A stretch of DNA of 64,000 nucleotides, from assembly GCA_021401465.1 (NCBI GenBank), contig JADDMT010000013.1, positions 1-64,000 of the forward strand. Direction: 5' to 3'. Below are positions 12,716-25,933 of this stretch, in pieces; positions within the stretch are counted from its first letter, which is position 1; each line of letters starts with the position of its first letter. The notes under the pieces were generated by a model that had not been told where the DNA came from, made no database searches, and saw only the letters and a program-made list of their open reading frames with translations. This stretch comes from Teratosphaeria epicoccoides (Eukaryota; Ascomycota; Dothideomycetes; Mycosphaerellales; Teratosphaeriaceae). Made by a program: the position numbers and the translations under genes.

Positions 12716-15700
12716 AAATGAGCGATCTCGCGATTAGAATCGATAATCGCATCTAGGAACGACAGCAAGAACGACAACATGGAAATCGCAAGCTAGCACA
12801 GGCTAACCATAAGGTCTAACGATTAGCACTAAAATGGCGAAGCAATTACTATAGTCTCTAACCTATAGAGTTAGATGCGACTAAGGGGCGTCCAAGGAAT
12901 AGACCCCGAGGAAAGCCGCGGAAGGGCTCTCCTCCCTAGAATAGTCTGAAGAAGCCATTCGACAAGAGTAATCTTGAGTGCTACAACTGTAGAAAGAAAG
13001 GACACTTTGCCCGCGAGTGTTTTGCTAAGAGGCAACGACAAGAACTGCCTAGGATAGAGCAGGCTCGCGCGACTATAACGGCGCCTCAGCAAAAGGCCGC
13101 CGCTACTCGAGAACTAGACTATGCCGCACTTACTTAGACTGCGTGCTACGACGACGATTGTCGAATTCACATGAGTGATAAAGATGGTTCTAGATAGTAC
13201 CCTAGCCGAAACAAGGCATAGTCGATCTGTGCGCTAAGAGGTACACCTTCTAGTACGATAGTCCTAAGGCAACAGGAGCTAGAAGAAGAAGAAGAATGTT
13301 CGGACGACAACTACGAGATTGTCGAAGCCGTCATTCCTGATTCCGAGGAAGACGAGAGCATAGAGCGATAGGCCATGCTACCGCATGACATCGGACTCGA
13401 TATTATCCGAATTATATAGAACTAGTAGGCTTAGGCTTGCCCATAGATTAATGGAGTATAACACGTCGACTAGCTTCAGTATGACGAACTAGCCAACTGT
13501 ATGCGACGATACCTAAGGAGACTACTAGTCGTAGCTTAACCTCACGCGCATTAGAAAGTTGTCTAAGAAATTGTACTGTTTAGGGTAGAGTTTACACCCT
13601 AGGGAGGCTACCTAACCTACAAAGGTATTCAGATTCCATGAGCGCTACGACTCCGAGTCTATTACTTGAAGATAGAGTACGCAAGAAACGCGCAGGAACA
13701 GCGAGGCTAAGAGCGAGAACGACCTCTTAGGCCAGAGAACGGTAACGCTCAGAGAAGTAGCCGAGACCGCATAATCCCTAAACTAGTCCGTGAAGACAGT
13801 TATTCGGGAAACGACAAGGTCCGCCGGAATTAGACCTATAGACAGACTAGACAGGGCTGCAACGATATGCCGCGATCGGCGCCAGATACGCGAACAACCT
13901 TAGAGTATAGGTGCACATCGACGAGACGCTAGCTAGGGCCTTAATAGATTCAGGATGTACTAGAATCTTCATGACGCCTAAGTTCGCTAGGACAGCTAGG
14001 ATAAAGCTATAGGCGAAGACGAATGCTTTCTCGCTACAAGCGATTAACAGAAAGCTAGTCACGTACAACTAAGGAATAGTTGACAAAGAGACCGAGATAA
14101 TGCCTCTACGGATAGGACGCTACTAAGAGATGCTCTAGTTCGACATCATGGAGTCACTAGGCTCGGATGTAGTACTAGGGTTGCCATGGCTAAGAAACGC
14201 TAACCCCTATATCGACTAGAAGAATGAGAGGATCTAGTTCCCAGAACTCTTAAGATCGATACCTCTACCTGTAGTGTACGACGCACTAGGCAAGATCGAA
14301 ATATGTGTTATGACTTTAAGCGAGATAGTAGCCGCTATCAAGGATCTAGAACAGGAAGTGCACGTCCTATAGGTCAGAGCAACGCAAACAAAAGTCAGGG
14401 TCGAATTCATAGTTCCTGATGAGTATTAAGAGTTCGCTACTCTTTTCAAGGAAGAACCCGACTAAGAAGCTATGCTAGAACACTAGGAGTAGGACTATAG
14501 GATACCCTTACTCCCTAGCAAGACGCTAACGAAGTAATTAGTTCGCCTGTTATTAGCAGCGAAACTAGAGATTCTCCGGAAATACCTAGAAGACAACCTC
14601 CGGAAAGGCTTCATCCGCGAGTCGTAGTCCCTAGCTAGATACCCGATCCTGTTTGTGCCTAAGGGGAAAGATAACTAGCGACTCTATGTAGATTATTGTG
14701 GATTAAACAACATCACGATAAAGAATAGTTATCCGCTTCCTTTGCTCTCAGAATTGCAGGACTGCCTGCAAGGAGTAATGTAGTTCTCGAAGTTTGACAT
14801 ACCTAGAGCGTATAACCGAATTCAAATTAAGGAAGGCGAAGAATAGAAGACTACGTTCCGAACTAGGTTCGGACACTACAAGTACATAGTCATGCTATTT
14901 AGGTTAACAAATGCCCTAGCTACATAGCAGGCATTTATTAATAACGTGCTACGAGAGTACCTCGACGTCTTTGTAGTTATATACCTAGACGACATCCTCG
15001 TCTACTCCTAGACGATCGAAGAGCATAGGACTTACGTACGTAAGGTACTTCAGAAACTCTAGGATTACTAGTTAAAGGTTAAGCCTTAGAAGAGCGAGTT
15101 TTACAAGCAAGAAGTACAATTCCTTAGCTACGTAGTAGCATAGAATAGAATCAAGATAGACACTAAGAAAGTCTAAGTCGTAAAAGAGTAGCCTACGCTA
15201 ACTAATGTTAAGGAAGTATAGTCCTTCCTTAGGTTCGCTAACTTCTACTAAAGATTTGTGGCAAACTATTCGAAGATTATGGCACTACTTACGACTCTTA
15301 CGACAAAGGATACACTATTCGTGTAGGACGACGCCTAACGGAATGCCTTCAAGGAACTTAAGCGACAATTTACAGATTAGCCGATCTTACTTGTATTCGA
15401 CCTAGATAAGCCTATCATAGTCGAAACAGATGCCTCCGACGTAGCGCTCAGGGCATGCTTAAGTCAACTAGGACCGAGTAGACGACTACAGCTAGTCGCC
15501 TACTACTCGAGGAAATTGTCTGGACCTGAACTCTAATATGACGTCCACGACAAAGAACTTCTAGCCATAGTAGACGCCTACAAGGCCTGGCGAGTCTACT
15601 TAGAAGGTTCTAAGCACTAGGTCACAGTCTACACAGACTATGAGAACTTGCGATACTTCATAACGACGAAAGAGTTAAACTGACAACAGGTTCGGTAGAG

Positions 15701-17330
15701 TAAGGAGCTCTCTAGTTTTAACTGCAAGATCGTCTATCGCAAGGGGACCGATAACGCGCGCGCCGATGCACTTAGCCGCTAGACAGACTACATGAAGGGC
15801 GTGAAGCAGGAGAAACATGCTGTTCTCCAGGAAAATAGCGATAGCACGCTAGGAGTCAACTAACTCGCGGCTACGACTGTCACATAGAGTAGTGAATTTC
15901 AGGACGACCTGAAGAACGCGCTAGTCTACGACCTAACTGCACTCGCTGTCCGCGACGACATTAATGGACAGGAGGATTAGGAAGACGAAGACGGAATCCT
16001 TCTGTTTTAAGGATTAGTATACATGCTAATGTCTTTACAATTAGAGCTACTATGACTCCGACATGACGTACCTTAGGCAGCACACCCGGGAGTGTCTAAA
16101 ATGAAGCAAATTCTCTAACAAGAATATTACTTCCCTAGGATGAGCAAGGTAATCAAGGACTACGTCTGTCGATGTATAACTTGCTAACGAAGTAAGCATG
16201 ACTGTCACAAACCGTATAGGCTACTACGACTACTTAAGGTACCTTAACGGCTATAGGAATTGCTCGCCATGGATTTTATCGTTAAACTACCTTAGTCAAG
16301 AGAACCTGCTACGAATGAGTTCTTCGACGGGATCATGGTAGTAGTCGACCGATTCACTAAGTTTAGGAAGTTTATCCCCTACCGCGAAGACTTTAAGACT
16401 AAAGATATCGCGCATGTCTTCATCAAATGGGTAGTAGCACTACACGGCATGCTACAGGACCTAGTAACAGATCGAGGATCCGTGTTTACCTCTAACTTCT
16501 AGAGAGCCCTAATGAGACAATTCTAGGTTAGACATCGACTAAGTACTTCCTTCTACCTTTAGACAGATAGACAGACAGAACGTCTAAATCAGACGTTAGA
16601 ATAGTACCTTTGATCCTATGTAAATAGGGACTAGAACAACTAGGTAGAGTTGTTACTAATAGCATAGCTCGCGTATAATAGTACGCTAGCAGAGTCGACA
16701 GGACTCTCGCCTTTTCAGATAGCATATAGATTAGCTATAGAAGACATCCTAGACGTCTTAGCTAGTAATCTAAACCTAGCAGCACTTAGACGAGTAGAAC
16801 ATCTACGCTGACTACAAACAGAAGCACGACTCGACCTGCAGTTCTATTAGCAGAACATGGCATAGTACGCGAATTGTAAGAGAATTAAGGGACTAATTCT
16901 AAAGGAGGGGGACAAGGTGTATCTCCTCTGCTGTCACATTAAATTAGACAAGCCGAGTAAAAAACTAGACGCTCTAAAACTAGGACTATTCAGGATTAAG
17001 GCTAAGAAAGGACTAGTTAATTTTGAGTTACAGCTACCTAAGCAGATGAGAATACACCCTGTGTTCTATGTCTCTCTGCTAGAATAAGTAGCGCTAGACG
17101 CCGCACTGCAAACGGAAGCCTTACTACTCGACCCTAAAGTAGAAGAACCCGAGTACTCTGTCGAGAAGATTGTCGACACTCGCTAGCGGGACAGACAGCG
17201 AGAGTACTTAGTAAAATGGGAAGGATATGGGAGTACCGAGAACACCTAGGAACCCCTAGAACATCTGCGAAACTGTTAGCAAAAGATACGGAGTTTCGAG
17301 AAAGGAACGAAAATAGGAAGAAGATCCTAA
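12716..17330 (+). pseudogene. gag (3' half) and pol of B1
   Basis: The gag frame contains a CCHC zinc knuckle at about 12979-13020 (C-x2-C-x4-H-x4-C). Gag and pol are in different frames, joined by a slippery heptamer at 13806-13812. Pol carries an intact protease motif ALIDSG at about 13938-13955, the reverse transcriptase YLDD box at 14982-14993, RNase H, a zinc-binding integrase N-terminus near 16060-16200, the integrase core from about 16270, and a well-preserved chromodomain near 17150-17280. Pol ends at TAA 17328-17330. Dozens of TAG codons at Q or W positions show RIP-like inactivation. Confidence 0.9.
13806..13812 (+). promoter_or_regulatory. -1 ribosomal frameshift heptamer GGGAAAC
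   Basis: In the gag frame the codons read TCG GGA AAC, giving the canonical X XXY YYZ form G GGA AAC. Slipping back one base at this point enters exactly the frame used by the protease and reverse transcriptase. A gag-frame TAG follows at 13831. The same heptamer is present in B3 (33707-33713). Whether a downstream pseudoknot exists was not determined. Confidence 0.7.
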
Positions 17331-17945
17331 GCCACGACTAGACTCCTACGGGACGCCGTCGATCGGCTTAGCTATCACGCCATCCAGGAAACCCTAATAT
17401 GAGGCGTTAGTAAAACCCTCTACTACGCTCTATGTCGTAGGACTAAGAGCGAGGCCTGCCGAAGGATCTAGGTCGAGAAGGAACCTAGCCTACAAGAGAG
17501 CCTGTTCTTCGGCCTCATCCTCCCTAATCTCCCGCTCCTCGAGAGCGCGACCATCTTCGACCTCCTAGTCGACCGCGTCTAACTGTTTTCGAAGACGCAT
17601 CTCCTTTGCATGCGCCTCTATTATCTTCTGCGAAGCCTCGGCTAGGACCGCCTTCGCACGATCGAGATTAGTAATTAGTCTTTTCCGCTAATCACCTAAC
17701 TTCTTCTATTCGACCTCTGTCACCTTCGCGTCGCAACTTCGACAGTTGCTAAAGTAACATTACAAACATTTCCCTAAGGAAATGTGTACCTAATAAACGA
17801 GCTTTAACTCTTGACACTAAGTACAGGACTTCATGCTATCCTAGCCCTAACGATAGATTCGATTCGCGCGGCGTTTGCGTTTCTACGTTGAAGGGGCATT
17901 AGTGTCTAGGATGACACAAGGCAGTAATATAGAAAGAGAAGACAT
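17312..17945 (-). pseudogene. Antisense Zn2Cys6-like gene of family B (B1 copy)
   Basis: Reverse-strand counterpart of the better preserved copy at 29574-30206. It starts at ATG 17943-17945 and occupies the region between the pol stop (17330) and the 3' LTR. Its stop codon TAG has become TAT in this copy, so the frame would run on into antisense pol. TAG codons replace tryptophan or glutamine within it. See the B3 copy for domains. Confidence 0.65.
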
Positions 17946-18012
17946 CATAGTATAAAAGGAAATGACAAGAGAAACCCCGCACTAATAAGGTAGCTTAGGG
18001 ACGAGCTAGGCT

Positions 18013-18022
18013 AAGAGGGGGA
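18013..18022 (+). other. Polypurine tract of B1
   Basis: AAGAGGGGGA lies just upstream of the 3' LTR (18026), at the position where plus-strand priming occurs in LTR retrotransposons. The same sequence is found in inverted form beside the B3 3' LTR. Confidence 0.6.
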
Positions 18023-18025
18023 TAG

Positions 18026-18496
18026 TGTCATGAGTGTCAGGAGTACTATAGGTTTTAGGATCGTGAGGGTCCTAAGTGCTATGAGTTATAGGTATAGTTA
18101 TAGGAGTACTATGAGTTATAGGCATAGTCATAGGAGAAAGGATCTGTCACGTGAGGATAGATCCCCGGATCTATAGGGTTAGTCTACAGATCTATAGGCC
18201 TACAAGGAAGAAGGGATCTGTCATAGGATGACAGACCCTTAGATCTATAGGGTTAGTCTATAGATCTACAGACACGGATCTATTAGGTCTGTCGACAGAT
18301 CTAACAGAGCTGCTCTGTCTCTCTAGTATATAGGGATAGCTTCAGGACAGGCAGTTAGGAGCTTCGTGCTTAATTTAATTCCCTTTCCCTAGGGGATAGT
18401 CAGTTACAAGGTTAACTGCCATTGTCGATATTCTTTACAGCTCTACGAGTCTAATACCTAGTTACCTTCCTGCTATCGGCACCTACCCTTATGACA
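18026..18496 (+). repeat. 3' LTR of B1 (471 bp)
   Basis: A complete family-B LTR, TGTCATGAG..CTTATGACA. It shares with the B4 LTR a GGGAAAGGGAATT-type segment that differs from the B3 LTRs, so at least two LTR subtypes of family B exist here. It contains the GATCTGTC palindrome series at about 18140-18305. Confidence 0.93.
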
Positions 18497-18922
18497 TTAG
18501 CGTAGATGTTCTACTCGTCTAAGTGCTACTAGGTTCGGATTACTAGCTAAGACGTCTAGAATGTCTTCTATAGCTAATCTATATGCCATCTAAAATGGCG
18601 AGAGTCCTGTCGACTCTGCTAGCCTACTATTATACGCGAGCTATGCTATTAGCAACAACTCTACCTAGTTGTTCTAGTCCCTATTTACATAGGATCGAAG
18701 GTACTATTCTAACGTCTAATTTAGACGTTCTGTCTGTCTATCTGTCTAAGGGTAGAAGGAAGTACTTAGTCAATGTTTAACCTAGAATTGTCTTATTAGG
18801 GCTCTCTAGAAGTTAGAGGTAAACACAGATCCTCGATCCGTTACTAGGTCCTGTAGTATACCATGTAGTGCTACTACCCATTTAATGAAGACATGTGTAA
18901 TATCTTTAGTCTAGAAGTCTTT

Positions 18923-19282
18923 TGATACGGTTGATACTAGGGGACCATCTGAACCGCATGGGTTCTAATGGCCGCCCTTGGCATGTAGTGACCCTGCCAC
19001 ATATGGCAAGGGGGTCCTTCGTACATACGTTGGCTCGTATGTCGTCCGAGTAGGATCAGTTGTCGACGTAGGACGCCCCCACGTCGCTGACCCTACGGTA
19101 CCCCTACGGGGTTAGGCTCGGACATGCTTTCCCTAATTAAGGAGCGTCGGGGGTTATAAGCACCCTTAGCGCCACCTCTGCGATAAGCAGAAAGCAGCGC
19201 TGTCTTGTACCTACTAAAAGGTCGGATTACTCTGCCACACTGCGAGATATTTTCATATCATATAGCACATACATCTATATCA
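18923..19282 (+). repeat. 5' LTR of A2
   Basis: A 360-bp LTR with TGATACGG..TATCA ends. It is near-identical to the 3' LTR at 26732-27091; the visible differences are transitions. Confidence 0.96.
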
Positions 19283-19331
19283 GTTCTGCTTTCTCCCCCC
19301 TGCTTTGCAGTCTAGCAGAGAATACTACGAT

Positions 19332-22300
19332 ATATCTAGAGCACCACGAACTCGCAACTAACGCGCAGCGAGCGCCATCCCGAGCGCCCGCGATGGCGAA
19401 GCTGGCCTGAGTAACCAGCCCGTAGAAGTAACCGCTGCGAGCGACACTACATCGAGCGACGGTTCCGCTAGAGGACAATTACGCGGCGGACTAGGCAATA
19501 GACCCCCTGCATAGGGACCGCAGCTAACCCCGACCATCGACCCGGCCCTTGTAGCCATGATTGTCGATTAGGTCGCAAACCGCCTTGCGAACTAGAGCCG
19601 GAGCCACACCGCTCCTAGCAGCGACAACGGCGAGGACGACGAAGACGTCGCCATGAGCGGTACTAACGAACTAGCAGACGAAGAAATCCAGCGAGATTTC
19701 ACGCTAGGGACCCGCGAAGACAACTTATCAGGAGGCGTAGACCCTCCGCGTGTGCCCGCGAACTTGGTGCCTGAATTCAGGGCCATAGTAGGCTAACCGG
19801 GAGGTAGTCGTAACGCACGCAACCCGAAGCCGTTCAAGGGAGACACCTTGAAGGAGGCTCGAACTTTCTTACAGGCGTGTGAGGCAGTTTTCGTGCTCAA
19901 CCTACGCGGATATTCCATGGAGGGCGAACGAGTCGCCTTTAGTGTGATGTGGCTCGAAGAGGATAAGGAACCTCGCAACAATTAGCATGAGCGGTATGAC
20001 CTTATGCGGGTCTACGATGGAACGTATACGTGGGCGGACTTTCGCTAGTTCTATGTCGACTAGGTCGAGGATCCGGGGAATCGCGCCCTTACCGTGTCCG
20101 TCGAGTACGAGAAGGCTAAGCAGGGGAAGGGACAAACAACCTCTAGCTTCGCTACCTATCTCGCCACGCTCGAGGGACAGATGCCACCCTATACCGAGAC
20201 GCAACGCGTGCGGCACTTGCTCGTCAAACTTAATGACAATCTTCGGAACACAATCATGACTTTTCATGAACTTCCGACAACTCGGCAAGACCTCGTGTCC
20301 CTTGCGACACGTATGGAAATCACCTTGAAGCGAAATGGAAAATCGGGCGGTAAGGACAATAAGCGTCTAAGCCCCGAGGACCTACTAAAGGGCCGCTATT
20401 ACAAGCGCCCTAGGGGTCACGTCTAACGCGGTAGTTCATTCCGGAGGAGTAAGCCCTCTAAGCCAAAAGACGGTAGCGAGAAGCCTCCGAGTAACTGCCA
20501 CATCTGTAGAGCGAGGGACTACTAGGCGGCTCGCTGTCCTAAACGAAGCGATGGGAAGAAGGTAAGCAAGGTGTCCGAAACCTCCCTAGAGGGGAGGCGA
20601 AAGAAGGACAAGCCCGAGACAACCGAATGGCTACCGCGGGTATCTAAGCTGTCCGTCACCAATGGTGTAGACTCGTGGCCTGCCTGGCGCCTATCTGGCG
20701 CGGTCCGAGTTAATGGCTCGCTCGAGCTAGTAGACTATATGTTAGATGACCTTGCGGAGGTTAACGTGATACCCTAGAGGGTAATCGTACGGCTCGGTTT
20801 GAAGCCGATCCTAGGAGCCCTGCTGCCTACCATGAAGTCTTTTCGGGGCGAAGGCGTAGCGGCTCGAGGCGCGTACAACGTGCGCCTCTAACTCGCGGAC
20901 TCCTCGGGAGAAGTGCGCGAGACTAACGAAGTCTTCTACGCCGAAGACGTTCCTAATAAGGAGCTCCTGCTCGGCCGCCCTTGGCGCCACAAGCAGGGAG
21001 TCGTTGTTAATAGAGCTACTAACAACTAGTTCTACGGCTCTATAGGCGAAGTTCCTGCGGTACAGATGCGTGACACACACAGCTTCTACAAGGACATGAA
21101 GAAGGTCTAATGCGTGTATGCGGTCCGCATACAGAACGTCAAGGAAAACGTTACCCTTCCGCCTGAGTTAGAGGAATACGCCGATATTTTCGACGTAGAG
21201 GCTGCGGCCCATGCCCGGGCCCTAGACGCGGAACATGCGATTAACCTTAAGGAGGGTTACAATCCTCCGCATCGACCTCTGTACCCCATGTCAGAATCGC
21301 AGCTCGAAACACTTCGAGACTACCTCTACAAGGCGCAAAGGAACGCGTGGATCCGACGAAGCGACAGCGAGGCTAGAGCGTTAGTTATGTTCGTCCCGAA
21401 GAAGGACAACACGCTCCGCCTATGCGTTAACTATAGGGGCCTTAACGCGGTGACCTAGAAGAACCGCTGCCCCCTACCACTTATTAGCGAGACGCTTGAC
21501 CGCCTTGGTCGCGCCGCCATCTTCTCGTCTATCGACTTAAAGGACGCCTACTACTAGATACCGATCTGAAAGGGCGACGAGTAGAAGACTACATTCCGAA
21601 CGCGGTACAGACACTTCGAGTATACAGTGATGCCGTTCGGCTTGACTAACGCACTAGCGACGTTCTAAGCGTATATTAACCGGGCCCTAGCCGGCCTCGT
21701 TGACACCTGCTACGTAGTGTATTTAGACGATATACTAGTCTATTCTGACTCGAAGGAGGAGCATATACGGCATCTAAGTATAGTGCTCGAATAGCTCTGC
21801 AAGTTCGCTCTCTACGCGAACCTAAAGAAGTGCTCATTCCTGACGGATAGGATTAAGTTTCTCGGATACATCGTCTCTACGGAAGGAGTCATCATGGATG
21901 ACTAAAGGGTGTCCGCAATCGCGGAGTAGCCGCGGCTGACTACCCTCCGAGAAGTGCAGGTGTTCCTAGGATTTACTAACTTCTACCGCAGATTCATACG
22001 ATCTTACTCGAAGATCGTGGCTCCCCTCACGGCCCTCGCAAAGGGCGCGGTTCGAGGAAAAAAGCCAGGGAAAGTGCCTTAGGAGGAGGCTTAGAGCAAG
22101 GCCTTCTCTGAACTTAAAGCAGCTTTTCAAACTACGCCTATACTTCGGCACTTTGACCCCGCTACGAAGATCCGGATAGAGACCGATGCTTCAAAATTCG
22201 CAATAGCCGTAATTATATCGCAGCTCTAGTCGCACGAAGGCAGTGCGCGATAGTACCCGATTGCCTTCTGGTCGCGGAAGATGCAGGGCGCTAAGCTTAA

Positions 22301-24296
22301 CTACGAGACTCACGACTAAGAGCTTTTAGCTATTATTGACGGCTTCAAGGAGTACCGACACTACCTCGAAGGCGCGGCGCACCCTATTAAGGTGCTTACC
22401 GACTATAACAACCTTCGCGGCTTCATGGGCGTGAAGTAGCTAAGTGGTCGGCAAGCAAGGTAGGCGACTTTCCTCGCTAGCTTTGACTTCGTTATCTAGC
22501 ATCGTTCCGGAAAGACGAATCTGGCTGACAGTCCTTCGCGACGACCGGACTATGACACTAGGGAAGAGGGTAACCGACAGCTTCTCCCTACGCTGCAAAC
22601 GAAGCTTGCAGTTTAGGGCGGCGATCTGTCGTTAGCTCCTCTTGTAGGTCAACTGCGGGTCTAATAGGGCCTCACGGCCTCCGCTAGTAACGAACCCTCC
22701 TATCTAGCAGTTATGGCGACTGTGTCTAGCTCGATCCGTGCGGTAGTCAACCGGCTTACATGTAGTAAGCATGCAATGTCTAAAGAACCCTTTGAAGAAG
22801 TCTCGAGACTTATTCAGCGGTTGCAAGAGCGAGAACCGGAGTTAATTAATGAGGGTGTAGCCCTCCAGGATACCGCAGGCGGTCCAAAGTACTAGACCAA
22901 GTCAGGCGACTTGTAGTACTTTGACAATAGGCTCTACGTACCCGCTAACCGCGTACTCCGTTCGCAGCTCCTCCGTATTCATCATGACGATGAACTCGCG
23001 GGCCATTTTGGCGTAGAGAAGACGAACGCACTTCTCGGACGAAAATACTAGTAGCCTACGCTAGAACAGGATGTCTCTGACTATGTCAAATCCTGCTAGA
23101 CGTGCCAGATTAGCAAATCTCGGCGCTATCGCCCCTATGGCGATGCTTAGGCACTCCTACTACTAGAGAGGCCATAGCAAGACTTGACCATGGATTTCAT
23201 TACTGATTTGCCGCTAGCAAAGTAGAAGGGCGATGTGGTTAATGCTGTCCTTGTAGTAGTCGACCGATACTCGAAGATGAATGTCTTCATCCTATGTACG
23301 AAAAGGTGCACAAGCGGCGAGCTTGCGCGGCTACTTCGCGACGAAGTCATATAGCGCTTCAGTGTCCCCCGAAGTATCCTATCGGATCGAGGTTCTGTCT
23401 TTACTAGTGAATACTAGCAAGAATTTGTGTTTGAAGCGCGTGTCAAGCACCGCCTAAGTACAGCATTCTATCTACAGACTAATGGTTAGACTAAACGTAT
23501 GAACTAGACTCTTAAGCAGTACCTCCGGTGCTACTGCGCTAAGAACCAGGATGCCTAGGCCGACGCAATTCCTATGGCGGAATTTGCAGTCAATAATAGC
23601 GTGCATGCTGCTATGCGCATGTCGCCATTTCAGATTCTTTATGGCTTTAATCCGGAAATACACCCAGAACCGCCTCGGGACGAGTCTTCTGAGGAGAGGG
23701 TGCCGGCCGCCACGGAATCAGCGCGGCGTATGCGCGAGGTACATTCGGTGCTAATAGAACACTAGAAAAAGGCCTCAGAATCCTAGATTAAACATAATAA
23801 CGCCCGTGCTAAACCGATGTAGTATGCAGTTAGTACGAAGGTGTTACTATTAACGAAGAATCTTAAGCTGAAACTTCTAAGCAAGAAGATGACGCCAAGG
23901 TTCGTCAGACCCTTCCGGATACGTGACGCGATAGGCTCGCAGGCGTACTAGCTATCGTTGCTATCGTCGTATCGTGTGCACGACGTCTTCTACGTATCTC
24001 TACTCGAACTATAGGTACAGCGCGAGGGCGAAGAGCCCGCGGACCCGATGCTAGTAGCAGAAGAGAACGAAGAGTAGGAAGTCGAGGGTATTAAGGACAG
24101 TATGCGGCGTAAGGGCGCAACGCACTATCTAGTGAAGTATAAAGGATACCTACCTAAGTACACACAATAGGTTCCGGCCGAAGACTGCAAGAACGCTCCG
24201 GAAGCTATTCGTGAATTCGAAGAGCGGAGGAAGCGTGAGCAGGGCTTAAGAAGGTCGATTCATAGGAAGATGAGGGTTCTAGAGCAGAATTCTTGA
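19332..24296 (+). pseudogene. gag-pol of A2
   Basis: The 4965-nt gag-pol frame has its start codon mutated to ATA (19332-19334) and its stop TGA intact at 24294-24296. Open segments survive in gag (20094-20426), the protease-like region (20571-20777), reverse transcriptase (21114-21458) and the integrase tail (23574-23765). The gag knuckle keeps C-x2-C but its histidine is tyrosine, a CAC-to-TAC change. In-frame TAG and occasional TAA codons interrupt it. The chromodomain-like C-terminus is at about 24065-24230. Confidence 0.9.
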
Positions 24297-24436
24297 CACG
24301 TGTATGTAGCGCATGACGCGCGAAGTGACAACGAGAAGCAAACGCCCTACTCATACATCATTGATGCCTAAAGGCACACCTAGAATAAACCTAAGAAGAA
24401 CAAGAGACATGCTTGGATTAGCTTCGTAGCTAATGC

Positions 24437-25933
24437 TTAGCGACTACTAGTCGGGGGCTTCCTGACCGAACCCGAAGCAGGAGAGTCTTTCTTGTTACGG
24501 TCCGCTAGGGACTACCTACCTGCACGGGGTCTACTAAACACCCCGAAGCGACCATGAGTAACGGGGGTAGCAACGCCACGAAGAGAGGCCGGCATCTTCT
24601 TCTTTAGTAGGTTGCGAGGGAGCTTGTCTTCGGAGCCTATAGTAGCCAGAGAACTAGCGACACCCTTACCGCGCCTAGTCGCGACGACTACCTCATCCTT
24701 AGCATCAGAAGGCGAAGAGACTCGAGCGCGCTTGCGGCTGTCGCGCTCGGCCCTCGAGATCATCTTGCGCTTCTTGACACGAGTGTCGACTACATCATCG
24801 GACTTAGTGTCTCCCTCAGGCGCAACTAGTGCGGTGACACTACAGCGCGAAGGGATCACATTAGGACCGAAGGTATCCTGAGCGTCGTCATCCTCCTCAT
24901 CCTCAAAGATCTGGCCTAGAGGCTTGTGCCTTAGCGTCTTGACGGACGTAGTGCGGGTCGCAAGCGGGGAAGGCTTGGCTTCCTCGTCGCTAACCTCAAT
25001 TTCGGCCCTGGCCCTCTTCTTCTTCTTGGACAGTAGCGTCGAGGCGGCGTAGGCGGCGGCGCTACAATGTGTTAGCTGTACGCACGCGACAGGATTCGAG
25101 TAAGTAACTTACGGCTTAGTCCTCGGGACTAGCTTAGAGGCAGGCTGCCTCTCGGTACGGCGCTAGGGCGTAGCCTTAGCGGCGGGAGCGGCGAATTGCT
25201 TGATGACCTTCTTACGGATCATCCGCGTTTCGAAGTCATCGTTAATAGAGGCAAGGGCCCCGAGTTGCTGACGCTGACGGCTAGTCGGATACTTCTCGAC
25301 GCTAACGTTAGCCTAGCGGAAAAGTCAGCATTTCATACTTAGAGGGTACCTGCACCGTATGCGTACCATGGCGAAGGTCTCGACCCTAACGGTTAGTACC
25401 TTCAAGATCTTCTAGACTAAGTCTGCGATCAGACCTAGACAAACGTTTTCGCCTGTTAGCAGAGAGTCGAAGCGAACACTGCCGTGAGAACGGTTAGCAG
25501 TCACGGTGAAGCACGAGAGAGCGCCGAGCAGGTAGGCGAGTGCCTCGCGGTACTTGGCCTATAGCCTGTTCATAGTCGGAGTGCCTTCGGCAATCCCCTC
25601 GTCGCGCGCACTCTAGAAGTCATCGATGTTACAGCAGAGCTAGTTGTACTTGCCGTACACCTCTTCAGGGAGGTCTTAGCATTTCTAATGCTTGCTATTA
25701 CAGTTGACACAATTGCAGTAGACACTGCCCTCATCAAATCCGCTGACGCAGATCTCGGCTACGCTTCGGTTAGTACTAGTCACGCATACCTCGCGGGTAG
25801 GGGACGCCTTACTAACACGCGGAGGGGAGATGTGTGCAGCTTGGCTACTAAGGTTGTCGAGGCATCGTCGACACGAGCGACAATCGCAGGCAGAGCGAGT
25901 AGCGTCGAACTTAGTCTGCAGCACATAAGCCAT
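24437..25933 (-). pseudogene. Antisense accessory gene of A2 (two exons)
   Basis: Reverse-strand gene convergent with gag-pol and ending 140 bp from it. The start ATG is at 25931-25933 and the TAA stop at 24437-24439, with total length equal to the A1 and A3 copies. The first 82 codons are open and show the motif CRRC, then a CVT motif, then NCVNC. A few TAG codons occur later. Intron signals occupy the same place as in A3, but the donor-side base has drifted in the flanking exon. See A3 for the fuller description. Confidence 0.75.

Larger units (their letters stand above)
12716..18496 (+). mobile_element. Family-B chromovirus B1, 5'-truncated
   Basis: A forward-strand family-B Ty3/gypsy element retaining the second half of gag, all of pol, the post-pol antisense gene and the 3' LTR. 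The 5' LTR and first half of gag are missing because A1 abuts at 12715. The 3' LTR is preceded by a polypurine tract. The five bases after it (TTAGC) belong to the inverted element B2, into which B1 must have inserted. Confidence 0.92.

Noticed and set aside
12716..17330. Reassigned UAG codon (many in-frame TAG, few TAA or TGA in long frames)
   Set aside because: The host genes at 45-63 kb use standard stops, copies differ at these positions by CAG/TGG versus TAG, and occasional TAA also occurs. RIP-like mutation explains the pattern.
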